This document shows positions 1-7,781 of a stretch of DNA of 51,232 nucleotides, one piece after another. Position 1 is the stretch's first letter, and every line of letters starts with the position of its first letter. The stretch is from Paludibacteraceae bacterium (GTDB lineage: Bacteria > Bacteroidota > Bacteroidia > Bacteroidales > Paludibacteraceae), in the NCBI GenBank assembly GCA_024401475.1, contig JAKSKZ010000025.1, positions 1-51,232 on the forward strand, given 5' to 3'. A program made the position numbers and the translations under genes. The notes beneath the pieces were generated by a model, which saw only the letters and a list, made by a program, of their open reading frames with translations, had not been told where the DNA came from and made no database searches.

Positions 1-290
1 TTCCACTTGGCTGTGTCTTTGGCCGAAATCTTGGCGGCGACAGAGTTGTTGAACAAAGGGTCTTGCTCGGTGAAGTTGTCCAACTTGGCGTTCCATTTGG
101 CTGTGTCTTTGGCCGAAATCTTGGCAGCGACAGAGTTGCTGAACAAAGGGTCTTGCTCAGTGAAGTTGTCCAACTTGGCATTCCACTTGGCTGTGTCTTT
201 GGCCGAAATCTTGGCGGCGACAGAGTTGTTGAACAAAGGGTCTTGCTCGGTGAAGTTGTCCAACTTGGCGTTCCACTTGGCGGTGTCTCT
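1..290. repeat. 90-bp tandem repeat within the surface-protein gene
   Basis: Three full 90-bp units (1-90, 91-180, 181-270) and the beginning of a fourth are nearly identical, differing at a few third-codon positions. The period is a multiple of three and the frame is kept, so this is a coding repeat that can expand or contract by slippage or recombination. The array continues beyond the left edge. Confidence 0.95.
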
Positions 291-854
291 GCTTGTTAAT
301 TGTATGCTTAAAGGGGTGATGGTTGGACTCTCTTCAGATTCGGCTCCATTGTCTTTTGAATTCACCCGATCGTTTAGAATGGTGTTGAGTTGTTCGATGC
401 TAACGAAGTTCTTGTCGTTTACCAATTCACTAACCTTTTTAGGAAGAACGTCGGGCGAAACAGTTTCTGCGTATAAAGCGTATGGCACGCTTGTCAGTGG
501 AGTGGTCATGGAGAGCGAGTAATTGTCCCCACCTTGCAAATCCATCTCACATCGGATGGTATAATTTCCTTTGGACCAATCGATTGATTCTATAGATTGG
601 TTGCTTGTGCCGTTTTCGTCGCCTATCGCAAAAGAGAGAAGTCCGTTTTTGTTGGATTGTTCAATTCTTTCCTCGGAATAAACCTCGTCCCCGTTTTGGA
701 GAATGCTTATTTTAATGCCGATGTTGGATTCTTGAATGATGTTTCCGTTGGCACCTCTAACAATAGCTTGGTAACTGATAGTCTGAGGAGATTTTGCTAA
801 AGCGATAGCAAAAAGATTAAGTGATAAAAGGAGAGCTAAATATATCTTTTTCAT
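1..854 (-). CDS. Surface protein with 30-residue tandem repeats (C-terminus outside window)
   Basis: Reading the minus strand from the ATG at 854 gives an open frame that runs off the left edge of the window, so 284 codons are visible. Residues 1-20 form a signal peptide (Lys-Lys, hydrophobic core, then ALA-K). Residues about 21-130 form a domain opening with QTISYQAIVRGANG and closing with TTPLTSVPYALYAETV, the start seen in many Bacteroidetes phage-tail-fibre-like or collagen-like surface proteins. From about residue 185 a 30-residue unit begins DTAKWNAKLDNFTEQDPLF and repeats almost exactly. It starts 6 bp after the stop of the T9SS-sorted gene upstream, so the two are probably cotranscribed. 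No function is assigned. The C-terminus, where a sorting domain would sit, is not visible. Confidence 0.8.
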   Translation of the reverse strand, partial: MKKIYLALLLSLNLFAIALAKSPQTISYQAIVRGANGNIIQESNIGIKISILQNGDEVYSEERIEQSNKNGLLSFAIGDENGTSNQSIESIDWSKGNYTIRCEMDLQGGDNYSLSMTTPLTSVPYALYAETVSPDVLPKKVSELVNDKNFVSIEQLNTILNDRVNSKDNGAESEESPTITPLSIQLTSRDTAKWNAKLDNFTEQDPLFNNSVAAKISAKDTAKWNAKLDNFTEQDPLFSNSVAAKISAKDTAKWNAKLDNFTEQDPLFNNSVAAKISAKDTAKW

Positions 855-860
855 TTGTGG

Positions 861-1364
861 TTAGTTTTTTGCTATTTTAAATACAATGATGTTTTGGGTT
901 CCTTTGTTAGGACGTATTTTCAATAAATATTCGCCTTGTGGTTGGTTCTCTAATGAGAGGATCGATCCATTATGAACGAAACCTTGACTAAGTATTCGTC
1001 CAGTTAAATCGTTTAATTCGAATGGAAGGTTGCCCTCCTCGTTTGTGGATATTTGGCAAGTTCCATGTGTTGGATTGGGTCCTACTTTGATGGATAGAAA
1101 TCCTTTTTGGTAAAGAATCTCGTTTCCTGTGGGTGTCGCTTTTTCGATGAGAGGTTGTTGTTCTCCTGCCGAAATGCTGCCTTGCCTGTTTTCCGAAAAT
1201 TGATAGTGTGTTTGACCTATGCTATAGGAAATTTCACCATTAGAGCCAAAAGATTTGTTTCCACCTCCCGCAACGATGGATGTCTGTGATAGGCAATCAA
1301 TCGGAAGGACGAGCAGAAACGCATACAATAGTGATTTATTCCAGAAAAAATGTTGAGAGAACAT
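861..1364 (-). CDS. Small T9SS-sorted secreted protein
   Basis: 167 residues. The N-terminus has a hydrophobic signal segment ending near CLSQ. The middle carries the pattern SYSIGQ...GSISAGEQQP, common in short Bacteroidetes secreted proteins. The last 75 or so residues resemble a type IX secretion C-terminal sorting domain: KVGPNPTHG, then FELNDLTGRI, then GEYLLKI and a final IIVFKI. Such proteins cross the outer membrane through the T9SS and are usually anchored or released at the surface. A TATATTTG promoter element lies about 35 bp upstream, and the next gene begins 6 bp after this stop. The specific role is unknown. Confidence 0.8.
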   Translation of the reverse strand: MFSQHFFWNKSLLYAFLLVLPIDCLSQTSIVAGGGNKSFGSNGEISYSIGQTHYQFSENRQGSISAGEQQPLIEKATPTGNEILYQKGFLSIKVGPNPTHGTCQISTNEEGNLPFELNDLTGRILSQGFVHNGSILSLENQPQGEYLLKIRPNKGTQNIIVFKIAKN

Positions 1365-1393
1365 CGTATCAATTCAATTTTACAATAATGTTG

Positions 1394-1401
1394 CAAATAT
1401 A
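1394..1401 (-). promoter_or_regulatory. Bacteroidetes -7 promoter element
   Basis: Minus-strand TATATTTG followed by C matches TAnnTTTG. It lies about 30 bp upstream of the ATG at 1364 and would drive the T9SS gene and the repeat-protein gene. Confidence 0.6.
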
Positions 1402-1489
1402 CATAAAATATTGATTAAAGTCTATAAAATAGCGAGTTGCAAAATAAAAATGATATTTTTTGTTGGATTTGAGGAGTCCGATATTCTGA

Positions 1490-2029
1490 CTAATTCGATA
1501 AAAAGAGGATTTTTAATCGTTCCCATTTTAGCAACATAATATCATATAATTTTTCATCCTTGTTTTTTAAAATATAACCTTGTATCAAAGGATCGTTTCT
1601 ATACTTGTGAAGAGTTGGCTCGATAGTCCATTTGTCGGAAATCACAATTTTCATCCCGCCTAAGGTGTAGGAAAGAAGAATGGAGTCGTTGTCTGAGCAG
1701 ATTTTTGTTCGCAGTTTATTGTTGGACGTTAGTTTGCCTTCTATAATTTTGAAATCCGTGGAGTCTAAACTTCTTTTTGGATGAAGGAAAACAACGGAAA
1801 ATGGCTGGTTAAGTTCTTCAATGGCGACTAATTTGTCCTTTATTTGCGTGCGGACAATGAAATCCGACCCAAGGAGAATGAATAGGCAACAAAAGAGCAA
1901 CATTGGGATGAATTGGGTGAGTTTGGGTTTGTCAGGTTTGAATTCATGACCATCCATTTCGGTTTCATCGAAATCCTCCTCGGCCAATTCATCCAAATAT
2001 TCGATAGGAATATCGTTGTGCTCTTTCAT
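1490..2029 (-). CDS. Single-pass membrane protein downstream of murA, function unknown
   Basis: 179 residues. The first 35 residues are acidic and cytoplasmic-looking (LAEEDFDETEMDG). One hydrophobic helix follows at about residues 39-57 (FIPMLLFCCLFILLGSDFI), then a soluble C-terminal domain of about 120 residues with no motif I recognise. The start lies 10 bp after the murA stop, so the two genes are almost certainly cotranscribed. That position suggests an envelope role, but this is inference from context only. Confidence 0.75.
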   Translation of the reverse strand: MKEHNDIPIEYLDELAEEDFDETEMDGHEFKPDKPKLTQFIPMLLFCCLFILLGSDFIVRTQIKDKLVAIEELNQPFSVVFLHPKRSLDSTDFKIIEGKLTSNNKLRTKICSDNDSILLSYTLGGMKIVISDKWTIEPTLHKYRNDPLIQGYILKNKDEKLYDIMLLKWERLKILFLSN

Positions 2030-2039
2030 TGATGATGGA

Positions 2040-3347
2040 TTAATCTATGCGAGTGATCTTTGCTCCTAATGCGTTGAGGCGAACGTCAATTTGTTCATAA
2101 CCTCTGTCAATTTGTTCGATATTGCTGATGGTACTCTTTCCGTTGGCACTCATGGCTGCGATGAGCAGTGCAATACCTGCACGAATGTCTGGTGACATCA
2201 TGTTGGCAGGACGGAGGGCTGTCTTCTTCTCCAGACCGATGACAGTCGCGCGGTGTGGATCACAAAGGATGATTTGAGCTCCCATATCAATCAGTTTGTC
2301 AACGAAGAACAAACGGCTCTCGAACATTTTTTGGTGAATCAAGACGCTACCTCTTGCTTGTGTGGCAACGACAAGGAATACACTCAACAAATCGGGAGTC
2401 AATCCTGGCCATGGCGCGTCGGCGATGGTCATGATGGATCCGTCGATGAATGTGTCAATTGTATAAAGGTCTTGCTTCGGAATGTAGATGTCGTCTCCAA
2501 TCAATTCCAACTGAATGCCCAACTTTCTGAAAGCGTCTGGAATGATGCCGAGTTCTTGGTAATGTGCGTTTTTAATCGTGATTTCGGAGGCTGTCATGGC
2601 TGCCATACCAATGAAACTGCCGATTTCAATCATGTCGGGCAAGATTTCGTGGTCGCAACCGTTGAGGCTCTTCACGCCTTCAATAGTAAGGAGGTTGGAG
2701 CCTATTCCGCTGATTTTCGCCCCCATTTTGTTCAACATCTTGCATAGTTGTTGAACGTATGGTTCGCAGGCTGCATTGTAGATGGTGGTGGTTCCTTTGG
2801 CGAGGACTGCCGCCATGATGATGTTTGCAGTACCAGTTACGGACGCCTCGTCCAATAGCAAGTAGGTGCCTTCTAAACCAGCAGTCTTGATGTCATAACG
2901 CTTTTTGTAAGCATCGTAGGTGAACTCGGCTCCTAATTTTTGAATGCCTCTGAAGTGTGTGTCCAATCGTCTGCGTCCAATCTTGTCGCCTCCCGGTTGT
3001 GGAATGATGGCTTGTCCGAATCTTGCAATCATTGGACCTACCAACATGACTGAACCACGAAGGGCAGCACATCTTTTATGAAACTCATCCGTCTCTAAAA
3101 AGTCGAGGTTGATTTCTTTGGCTACAAATGAAAAAGTATCTTTACCCTCTTTGCGGATGCTGACGCCCATGTCTCTTAATAAGTTAATTAGATTGTTGAC
3201 ATCCAATATGTTAGGAATGTTGTGAATAGTTATTTTCTCGGAAGAGAGCAGTGTGGCACAAATGACTTGCAAAGCTTCATTTTTTGCACCTTGTGGATAT
3301 ATATCACCTTTTAAGGGATGACCTCCCTCTATAACGAATTTTGCCAT
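2040..3347 (-). CDS. murA: UDP-N-acetylglucosamine 1-carboxyvinyltransferase
   Basis: 435 residues, full length for MurA, the first committed step of peptidoglycan synthesis (transfer of enolpyruvate from PEP to UDP-GlcNAc, cytoplasm). Family landmarks are the KNEAL motif at residues 22-26, the loop PGGDKIGRRRLDTH at residues 118-131, and a C-terminal DIRAGIALLIAAM segment. In the active-site loop the position of E. coli Cys115 is Asp121 (GGD where E. coli has GGC). Such Cys-to-Asp enzymes are known from mycobacteria and chlamydiae and are insensitive to fosfomycin. The gene heads a short operon with the membrane protein 10 bp downstream. In many Bacteroidetes a DUF4290 gene sits beside murA; here it lies 35 kb away. 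Confidence 0.95.
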   Translation of the reverse strand: MAKFVIEGGHPLKGDIYPQGAKNEALQVICATLLSSEKITIHNIPNILDVNNLINLLRDMGVSIRKEGKDTFSFVAKEINLDFLETDEFHKRCAALRGSVMLVGPMIARFGQAIIPQPGGDKIGRRRLDTHFRGIQKLGAEFTYDAYKKRYDIKTAGLEGTYLLLDEASVTGTANIIMAAVLAKGTTTIYNAACEPYVQQLCKMLNKMGAKISGIGSNLLTIEGVKSLNGCDHEILPDMIEIGSFIGMAAMTASEITIKNAHYQELGIIPDAFRKLGIQLELIGDDIYIPKQDLYTIDTFIDGSIMTIADAPWPGLTPDLLSVFLVVATQARGSVLIHQKMFESRLFFVDKLIDMGAQIILCDPHRATVIGLEKKTALRPANMMSPDIRAGIALLIAAMSANGKSTISNIEQIDRGYEQIDVRLNALGAKITRID

Positions 3348-3434
3348 AATTGATTTAAACTAAAAATATCTCCGAAGATACGGAATATTGATGAATAAAC
3401 TTGCTTTTTGTTTGCTAAAAATCAGCCTTGATTT

Positions 3435-4724
3435 TTATGCGTATTTTTTAGGATATCTGATGAATATGCTGATGAGGGCAATGATGCCGATAAGCATAGG
3501 ATAGTACAAATATCTCATTATCTCTATCGGGGATAATATAGAACCCGCGGCAATCAACATTTGTGCACCATAAGGAATTAGTCCTTGAGCAAAGCACGAG
3601 AACGTATCAAGCAGACTCGCTGAACGGCGATTGTCGATGCCATATTTTTCGCTTATCTCTTTGGCTATGGAACCGGTCGTGACAATGGCAATCGTATTGT
3701 TGGCCGTACACATGTCGCTTAGTACGACAAGGGCTGCGATGCAAAGTTCACCTCCTCGTTTACCTTTCACCATTTTTGTGAGTTTTTGAACGAGATAGGT
3801 GAGACCTCCGTTGTGGCGGATGATTTCTAACATGCCTCCAGCTAAGAGTGTGACGATGATTAGTTCGCTCATTCCCATGACTCCTTTGTTCATGGCCGAT
3901 AGCCAACCGAAGAGGTCGTAACTATTAGTGGCTAAGCCTATGATGCCCGTCAATACGATGCCTAAAGCAAGAACGATCATCACGTCCATTCCCGCAAGTA
4001 CGGTTGCCAATACGCAAATGTAGGGAATGACTTTAACCCATTCTATGTCAGGGATTTCAGCTGGCATTTGCACTTCTTGTCCGATGAAGGCATAGTAGAT
4101 AAGCATGATAATGGCGGCAGGAAAAGCAATGAAACTGTTAGCCTTGAATTTGTCGCTCATTTTGCAACCTTGACTTTTGGTGGCGATGATGGTGGTGTCG
4201 GAGATGAACGAAAGATTGTCTCCGAAATAGGCTCCACCCACGACAATGGCCACAACCATTGCTAATGCCAGGTCCGTTTGCTCGGCTATTCCTATGGCTA
4301 CGGGGACGAGTGTGGCGATAGTGCCGACAGAGGTGCCGATGGAAAGCGAAATGAAGCATGCGGCAACGAACAGCCCGGGCAATAAGAATCCATCGGGCAG
4401 AAGATGAAGCGTAGCATAGACAGTTGCGTCGATGGCCCCCATCTCTTTGGCACTTTGAGCGAACGATCCTGCTAAAACGAAAATCCAAACCATTAGTATA
4501 ATGTTGTGGTTGCCAGCCCCATGGCAGAAAATTTGGATTCTCTCTTCTAATTTTTCTCCACGCGTAATGGCTATGGCGTAGATGGATGCTATTAAGAAAG
4601 CAATGGCTATGGGAACCTTGTAAAAGTCTTGTAATAGGATGGACGAACCAAGATATAGGGCAAGAAATAGAATAAGTGGGGTGAGTGCCCAGAAATTCGG
4701 TGTCTTAGTCTGTTTTTCTATCAT
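3435..4724 (-). CDS. nhaC: NhaC-family Na+/H+ antiporter
   Basis: 429 residues and about 11-12 hydrophobic segments. Landmarks are SIGTSVGTIATLVPVAIGIA, GGAYFGDNLSFISDTTIIA and, in the second half, SDMCTANNTIAIV and LLDTFSCFAQGLIPYGAQ, all characteristic of the NhaC / ion-transporter superfamily. It should exchange Na+ for H+, or possibly an organic acid pair, across the inner membrane. A minus-strand TAAATTTG element at 4749-4756 lies just upstream. The gene is divergent from the MmcQ/YjbR gene. The exact substrates cannot be read from the sequence. Confidence 0.88.
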   Translation of the reverse strand: MIEKQTKTPNFWALTPLILFLALYLGSSILLQDFYKVPIAIAFLIASIYAIAITRGEKLEERIQIFCHGAGNHNIILMVWIFVLAGSFAQSAKEMGAIDATVYATLHLLPDGFLLPGLFVAACFISLSIGTSVGTIATLVPVAIGIAEQTDLALAMVVAIVVGGAYFGDNLSFISDTTIIATKSQGCKMSDKFKANSFIAFPAAIIMLIYYAFIGQEVQMPAEIPDIEWVKVIPYICVLATVLAGMDVMIVLALGIVLTGIIGLATNSYDLFGWLSAMNKGVMGMSELIIVTLLAGGMLEIIRHNGGLTYLVQKLTKMVKGKRGGELCIAALVVLSDMCTANNTIAIVTTGSIAKEISEKYGIDNRRSASLLDTFSCFAQGLIPYGAQMLIAAGSILSPIEIMRYLYYPMLIGIIALISIFIRYPKKYA

Positions 4725-4748
4725 AAATCTTTAGTTTGTGTTTTGATG

Positions 4749-4756
4749 CAAATTTA
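4749..4756 (-). promoter_or_regulatory. Promoter -7 element of nhaC
   Basis: Minus-strand TAAATTTG followed by C, about 25 bp upstream of the nhaC ATG at 4724. Confidence 0.6.
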
Positions 4757-4808
4757 TGGATAATCGGTAGAAAAAGGAAGTGACCAAGTAATCTGTCGTA
4801 GAATTTTC

Positions 4809-4816
4809 TAAATTTG
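4809..4816 (+). promoter_or_regulatory. Promoter -7 element of the MmcQ/YjbR gene
   Basis: TAAATTTG on the plus strand, 24 bp before the ATG at 4840. It gives a very short leader. Confidence 0.6.
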
Positions 4817-4839
4817 TGCCATTTTAAAGAAGTTTTGTT

Positions 4840-5193
4840 ATGAACGTAGAAGATGTGAGAGCCTTTTGCTTGGGCTTGAAGGGCACGACGGAAGATATGC
4901 CTTATGGTGATGATATGGTAGTTTTTCGTATAGAAGGTAAAATATATTTGCACCTGCCGTTGGAGTATGCGGAGCCTCGTATCTCCATTAAGTTGGATCC
5001 TGAATATGCGCAGCAGTTGAGGGCGCAATTTGTCGGAGTGCAACCCGCCTACCATCTGAATAAGACGCATTGGAGCGATGTGATGATAGAGGGCTGCTTC
5101 TCTGACGAACAGTTGATGGAATGGATTCAAATGTCCTATAAGTTGGTCGTTGCCAAATTGCCGAAAAAGGTTCGTGTGATGTACGAATTATAA
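4840..5193 (+). CDS. MmcQ/YjbR family protein
   Basis: 117 residues, the usual size for the MmcQ/YjbR (CyaY-like fold) family. Typical features are the N-terminal VRAFCLGLKGTTEDMPYGDD, the middle VFRIEGKIYLHL, and HWSDVMIEG before the C-terminal helix. Members are small cytoplasmic proteins sometimes called DNA-binding; their biochemical role is not firmly established. The last 6 bp overlap the 3' end of the convergent oxyR gene, and short arms GTACGA/TCGTAC at 5181-5199 could form a weak hairpin at the junction. Confidence 0.85.
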   Translation: MNVEDVRAFCLGLKGTTEDMPYGDDMVVFRIEGKIYLHLPLEYAEPRISIKLDPEYAQQLRAQFVGVQPAYHLNKTHWSDVMIEGCFSDEQLMEWIQMSYKLVVAKLPKKVRVMYEL

Positions 5194-6111
5194 TCGTACG
5201 GGGTATTTTTGTAATCTCTCGTCTATCATTTCTCGAGGAACGATACCCTTTATGCCATCTACAATTAGGTTGACCAGTCGTTCTTGAACATAATCGTTTC
5301 TGACGAAAATGGAAACTTCACGAGTCGGGGTGGGGTTGATGATTTTTCTTACATTTTTTTCTCTCGTTTCCCCTAAATGCGAGATGCATAGTTTTGGGAT
5401 GACGGTAAATCCGTTGTTTTCGTCGACAATCTGCACAAGTGTGGACATATTACCTGTTTTGTATGTGGCATTTCTATTTTCTTCATAGTTTTTTAAGTCG
5501 GGAGCTTCGTAATGGAAGCGAATTTCATGTCGTAGAGCCCATAATTTGTCGTAGGGTAGTTCGCTAAAAGGAATGCTCTCCATTTGATATAATTCGTCGT
5601 GAGGAGAAACATATGCCCAAAGTTCCTCTTTGTAGAGTGGAATCTCTAAAAGGTTGTTGTCGTGTTGATGCATGGACATGATGGCCATGTCAAGTTCTGC
5701 ACATTTCAGCATCTCTACGATTCGGTCACGATAGAGTTCATGAACCACCAACTTTAATTCTTTCATCGGCATGGTGTATTTGAATAGCTTCGGCATTAAG
5801 TAAGGGGCAATGGTTGGCGTGATGCCTAACCTGATTTTGCCGGTTGCCCTTTTCCGCTCGTTCAAAGAGAACTCTTTCAATTGGTTGGCGTGGTAGAGGA
5901 CGATTTGGGCCTGTTTTAGAATTTGCTCGCCTGCCATCGTGGGGCGAATTGGATGCGAGTTTCGGTCGAAAATGACAATGTCCAATTCCTCTTCCAGTTT
6001 ATGGATCATAGAACTAAGGGTGGATTGTGTAATGCCACAAGCTGTGGCTGCCTTTACAAAATGGCGGTGCTTCTCGATTGCGAGAATGTACTCTAATTGT
6101 TGAATGGTCAT
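5188..6111 (-). CDS. oxyR: OxyR-like LysR-family regulator lacking the redox cysteines
   Basis: 307 residues. An N-terminal winged HTH (residues 1-60: QQLEYILAIEKHRHFVKAA, TQSTLSSMIHKLEEELD, FDR) is followed by a LysR substrate domain whose start (KIRLGITPTIAPYLMP) and end (PTPTREVSIFVRNDYVQERL) look like Bacteroides OxyR. OxyR senses peroxide by a disulfide between two cysteines nine residues apart, at positions 199 and 208 in E. coli. In the matching segment here (residues 191-217, W to Y, no gap needed) the equivalent positions are Arg198 and Lys207, so the peroxide switch as known is missing. The gene is divergent from desulfoferrodoxin, which fits an oxidative-stress role. Promoter element TATCTTTG lies at 6164-6171 on the minus strand. 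Confidence 0.85.
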   Translation of the reverse strand: MTIQQLEYILAIEKHRHFVKAATACGITQSTLSSMIHKLEEELDIVIFDRNSHPIRPTMAGEQILKQAQIVLYHANQLKEFSLNERKRATGKIRLGITPTIAPYLMPKLFKYTMPMKELKLVVHELYRDRIVEMLKCAELDMAIMSMHQHDNNLLEIPLYKEELWAYVSPHDELYQMESIPFSELPYDKLWALRHEIRFHYEAPDLKNYEENRNATYKTGNMSTLVQIVDENNGFTVIPKLCISHLGETREKNVRKIINPTPTREVSIFVRNDYVQERLVNLIVDGIKGIVPREMIDERLQKYPVRL

Positions 6112-6163
6112 AATAAAATAAGTGTTTAAGTTGTTTAGGGATAAATTCCCATTCTATTTATGA

Positions 6164-6171
6164 CAAAGATA
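6164..6171 (-). promoter_or_regulatory. Promoter -7 element of oxyR
   Basis: Minus-strand TATCTTTG in the 240-bp divergent region between oxyR and dfx. Confidence 0.6.
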
Positions 6172-6263
6172 GTATTGTTTTCTTGAATTTAATTGTGAAA
6201 TCCTATCGGTTATATCAATCGGCTTATTCGTATATTGAATTGATAATTAGCAGAAAAGTGTTT

Positions 6264-6271
6264 TATCTTTG
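6264..6271 (+). promoter_or_regulatory. Promoter -7 element of dfx
   Basis: TATCTTTG followed by C, with a TTG about 21 bp upstream as a possible -33 element. The leader to the ATG at 6352 is about 75 nt, long enough to hold regulation. The region between the two divergent promoters contains two ATCGG direct repeats near 6205-6225 that could be part of an operator; this is a guess. Confidence 0.6.
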
Positions 6272-6351
6272 CAACTGAAATCAAATGGATTTCTCTTCTT
6301 TCATAGATGTTAGGAAAGAACATTTTAAGTTAAACTTTAAATAGATATATT

Positions 6352-6762
6352 ATGGAGCCGAAGTTTTATCGATGCCCAGTATGTGGCAATGTAATCGTGA
6401 AATTGTTTGATTCTGGAGTTGTCCCTTCTTGTTGTGGAAAACAGATGGAGAAATTGGTGCCTCGTTCAAGGGAGGATAGTGTAGGAGAGAAGCATTTGCC
6501 AGTAGCAATGGCTGTCCATGAAAAGAAGTTGAGGGTGGAGGTTGGCACTGCTCCTCATCCTATGACCGAATCGCATTATATTCAGTGGATTTATTTGGAA
6601 ACCGACAAGGGAGGTCAAATTGCGTACCTTCATTTCAACGATCGGCCAGCGGCGACTTTCTGCTGCCAAGGCCGTCCTATCGCAGTCTATGCCTACTGTA
6701 ATGTGCATGGATTATGGCGTACGGAGTTGAATGATTTGCCATGTGAAGATTTTTATTGTTGA
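6352..6762 (+). CDS. dfx: Desulfoferrodoxin (superoxide reductase)
   Basis: 136 residues, the two-domain size. The N-terminal desulforedoxin domain has the rubredoxin-like iron site C8-x2-C11 ... C27-C28. The C-terminal superoxide reductase domain has EKHLP (conserved Glu, Lys and first His), then two more histidines (APHPM, SHYI) and the closing C-N-V-H near residues 116-119, which supply the Fe(His)4Cys centre. It reduces superoxide to peroxide in the cytoplasm without making oxygen, typical of anaerobes. It stands alone, divergent from the OxyR-like gene, and is followed by its own terminator. Confidence 0.95.
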   Translation: MEPKFYRCPVCGNVIVKLFDSGVVPSCCGKQMEKLVPRSREDSVGEKHLPVAMAVHEKKLRVEVGTAPHPMTESHYIQWIYLETDKGGQIAYLHFNDRPAATFCCQGRPIAVYAYCNVHGLWRTELNDLPCEDFYC

Positions 6763-6860
6763 ACAAATGGATTTATGAAAATAGCGTTTTGAAAATCTTA
6801 TAGTAGTTAACCCCTTTTTCTCGCCTATTGTTGTTTGTGTTGTTCGTTTTATTATTACTA

Positions 6861-6897
6861 AAAAAGCGGTCTCCTTTGTAGGACACCGCTTTTGCCT
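6861..6897 (+). terminator. Terminator of dfx
   Basis: AAAAGCGGT...TCC, loop, GGA...ACCGCTTTT: a strong stem with a T-rich tail. Confidence 0.8.
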
Positions 6898-6914
6898 TTT
6901 TATGTGAAACATTG

Positions 6915-6922
6915 TAACTTTG
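6915..6922 (+). promoter_or_regulatory. Promoter -7 element of nudC
   Basis: TAACTTTG, 30 bp before the nudC ATG at 6952. Confidence 0.6.
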
Positions 6923-6951
6923 TCGTCTTAGAAGAATTTAATTGATAGAAT

Positions 6952-7728
6952 ATGACAATGCTAAATAATCCCCAATGTTCAGTAGGGGATAGTTTTGTGG
7001 TGATAGGTCGAGATTTTGTACAAAAGGAGGATGGCTCCAATTTGAACTTTCAAGACCTTTTGAATTTGAAGCGTTTGAATCCCGATGCGGACTTTTTTTC
7101 CGAAGTGGAGAATGGGTTTTCGACTTTGGAACTGAGTGATAAGGATTCTCTTCCGTCTGGTTATAAAACGGACACGATTCGTAGTTTTTTCGCACAGAAC
7201 GATGAAGAGTCTTCCTTCCGTTTGGCTCGTGCCCGAGCATTGCTTTCGTGGAGGAAAAACATGCGTTATTGCAGTTGTTGTGGCACTCAGTTGGAGGATT
7301 CTGCGGATACGACTTCGCGATTTTGTCCTAATTGTAAGAAGATCTATTTCCCTCGCATAGAGCCGTGCATCATCGTCTTGGTGAGCCGCGGCAATAAGGT
7401 ATTGCTGGCTCGTCATGTCCAGCGCAATCAGGATGTCTATACCTGTATTGCCGGATTTATTGAGGTGGGCGAGACCGCAGAGCATGCCGTCCGTCGTGAA
7501 ATATTTGAAGAGGCAGGTATTCATGTGAAGAATGTTCAATATCGAGGGTCGCAGAGTTGGCCATTCCCAGACCAACTGATGTTGGCCTTCACGGCAGAAT
7601 ATGAGAGTGGCGAGTTGAACTTACAGGAGGATGAGTTGTCGGATGCGGGTTGGTTTGATAGGGAGAATTGCCCAGCCACGCCTATGCCCGGTTCGATTGC
7701 TTACCGACTTATTCATGGCCTGATATAA
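6952..7728 (+). CDS. nudC: NAD(+) diphosphatase / NADH pyrophosphatase (NudC family)
   Basis: 258 residues, close to E. coli NudC. A zinc ribbon (RYCSCCG ... RFCPNC) at about residues 105-130 precedes the Nudix domain. The Nudix box begins GFIEVGETAEHAV and ends REIFEEAGI, and is followed by SQSWPFPDQLMLAF. The NudC signature is SQPWPFPxS; here the first Pro is Ser and the final Ser is Gln, so the specificity motif is slightly altered. The enzyme would hydrolyse NAD(H) to NMN(H) and AMP and may remove NAD caps from RNA. It starts at the first ATG after a good promoter; an alternative ATG lies two codons later. A shared terminator separates it from convergent apt. Confidence 0.92.
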   Translation: MTMLNNPQCSVGDSFVVIGRDFVQKEDGSNLNFQDLLNLKRLNPDADFFSEVENGFSTLELSDKDSLPSGYKTDTIRSFFAQNDEESSFRLARARALLSWRKNMRYCSCCGTQLEDSADTTSRFCPNCKKIYFPRIEPCIIVLVSRGNKVLLARHVQRNQDVYTCIAGFIEVGETAEHAVRREIFEEAGIHVKNVQYRGSQSWPFPDQLMLAFTAEYESGELNLQEDELSDAGWFDRENCPATPMPGSIAYRLIHGLI

Positions 7729-7731
7729 AAA

Positions 7732-7763
7732 AAACAGCACGCCTTTGGGAAGACGTGCTGTTT
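7732..7763. terminator. Bidirectional terminator between nudC and apt
   Basis: AAACAGCACG ... CGTGCTGTTT, a 10-bp stem flanked by A-tract and T-rich sequence, so it can act on both convergent genes. Confidence 0.85.
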
Positions 7764-7781
7764 GAATCTCTTGCGTTTCGC

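Noticed and set aside
1..290. Possible CRISPR array
   Set aside because: The 90-bp units are contiguous and coding; there are no unique spacers.
7..522. Plus-strand open frame across the 90-bp repeats
   Set aside because: Shadow of the minus-strand surface protein. The repeat lacks stops on both strands, but only the minus frame has a signal peptide and continues into non-repeat coding sequence.
4138..4488. Minus-strand frame inside nhaC
   Set aside because: Overlaps the antiporter in another frame; Arg/His-rich translation typical of a shadow frame.
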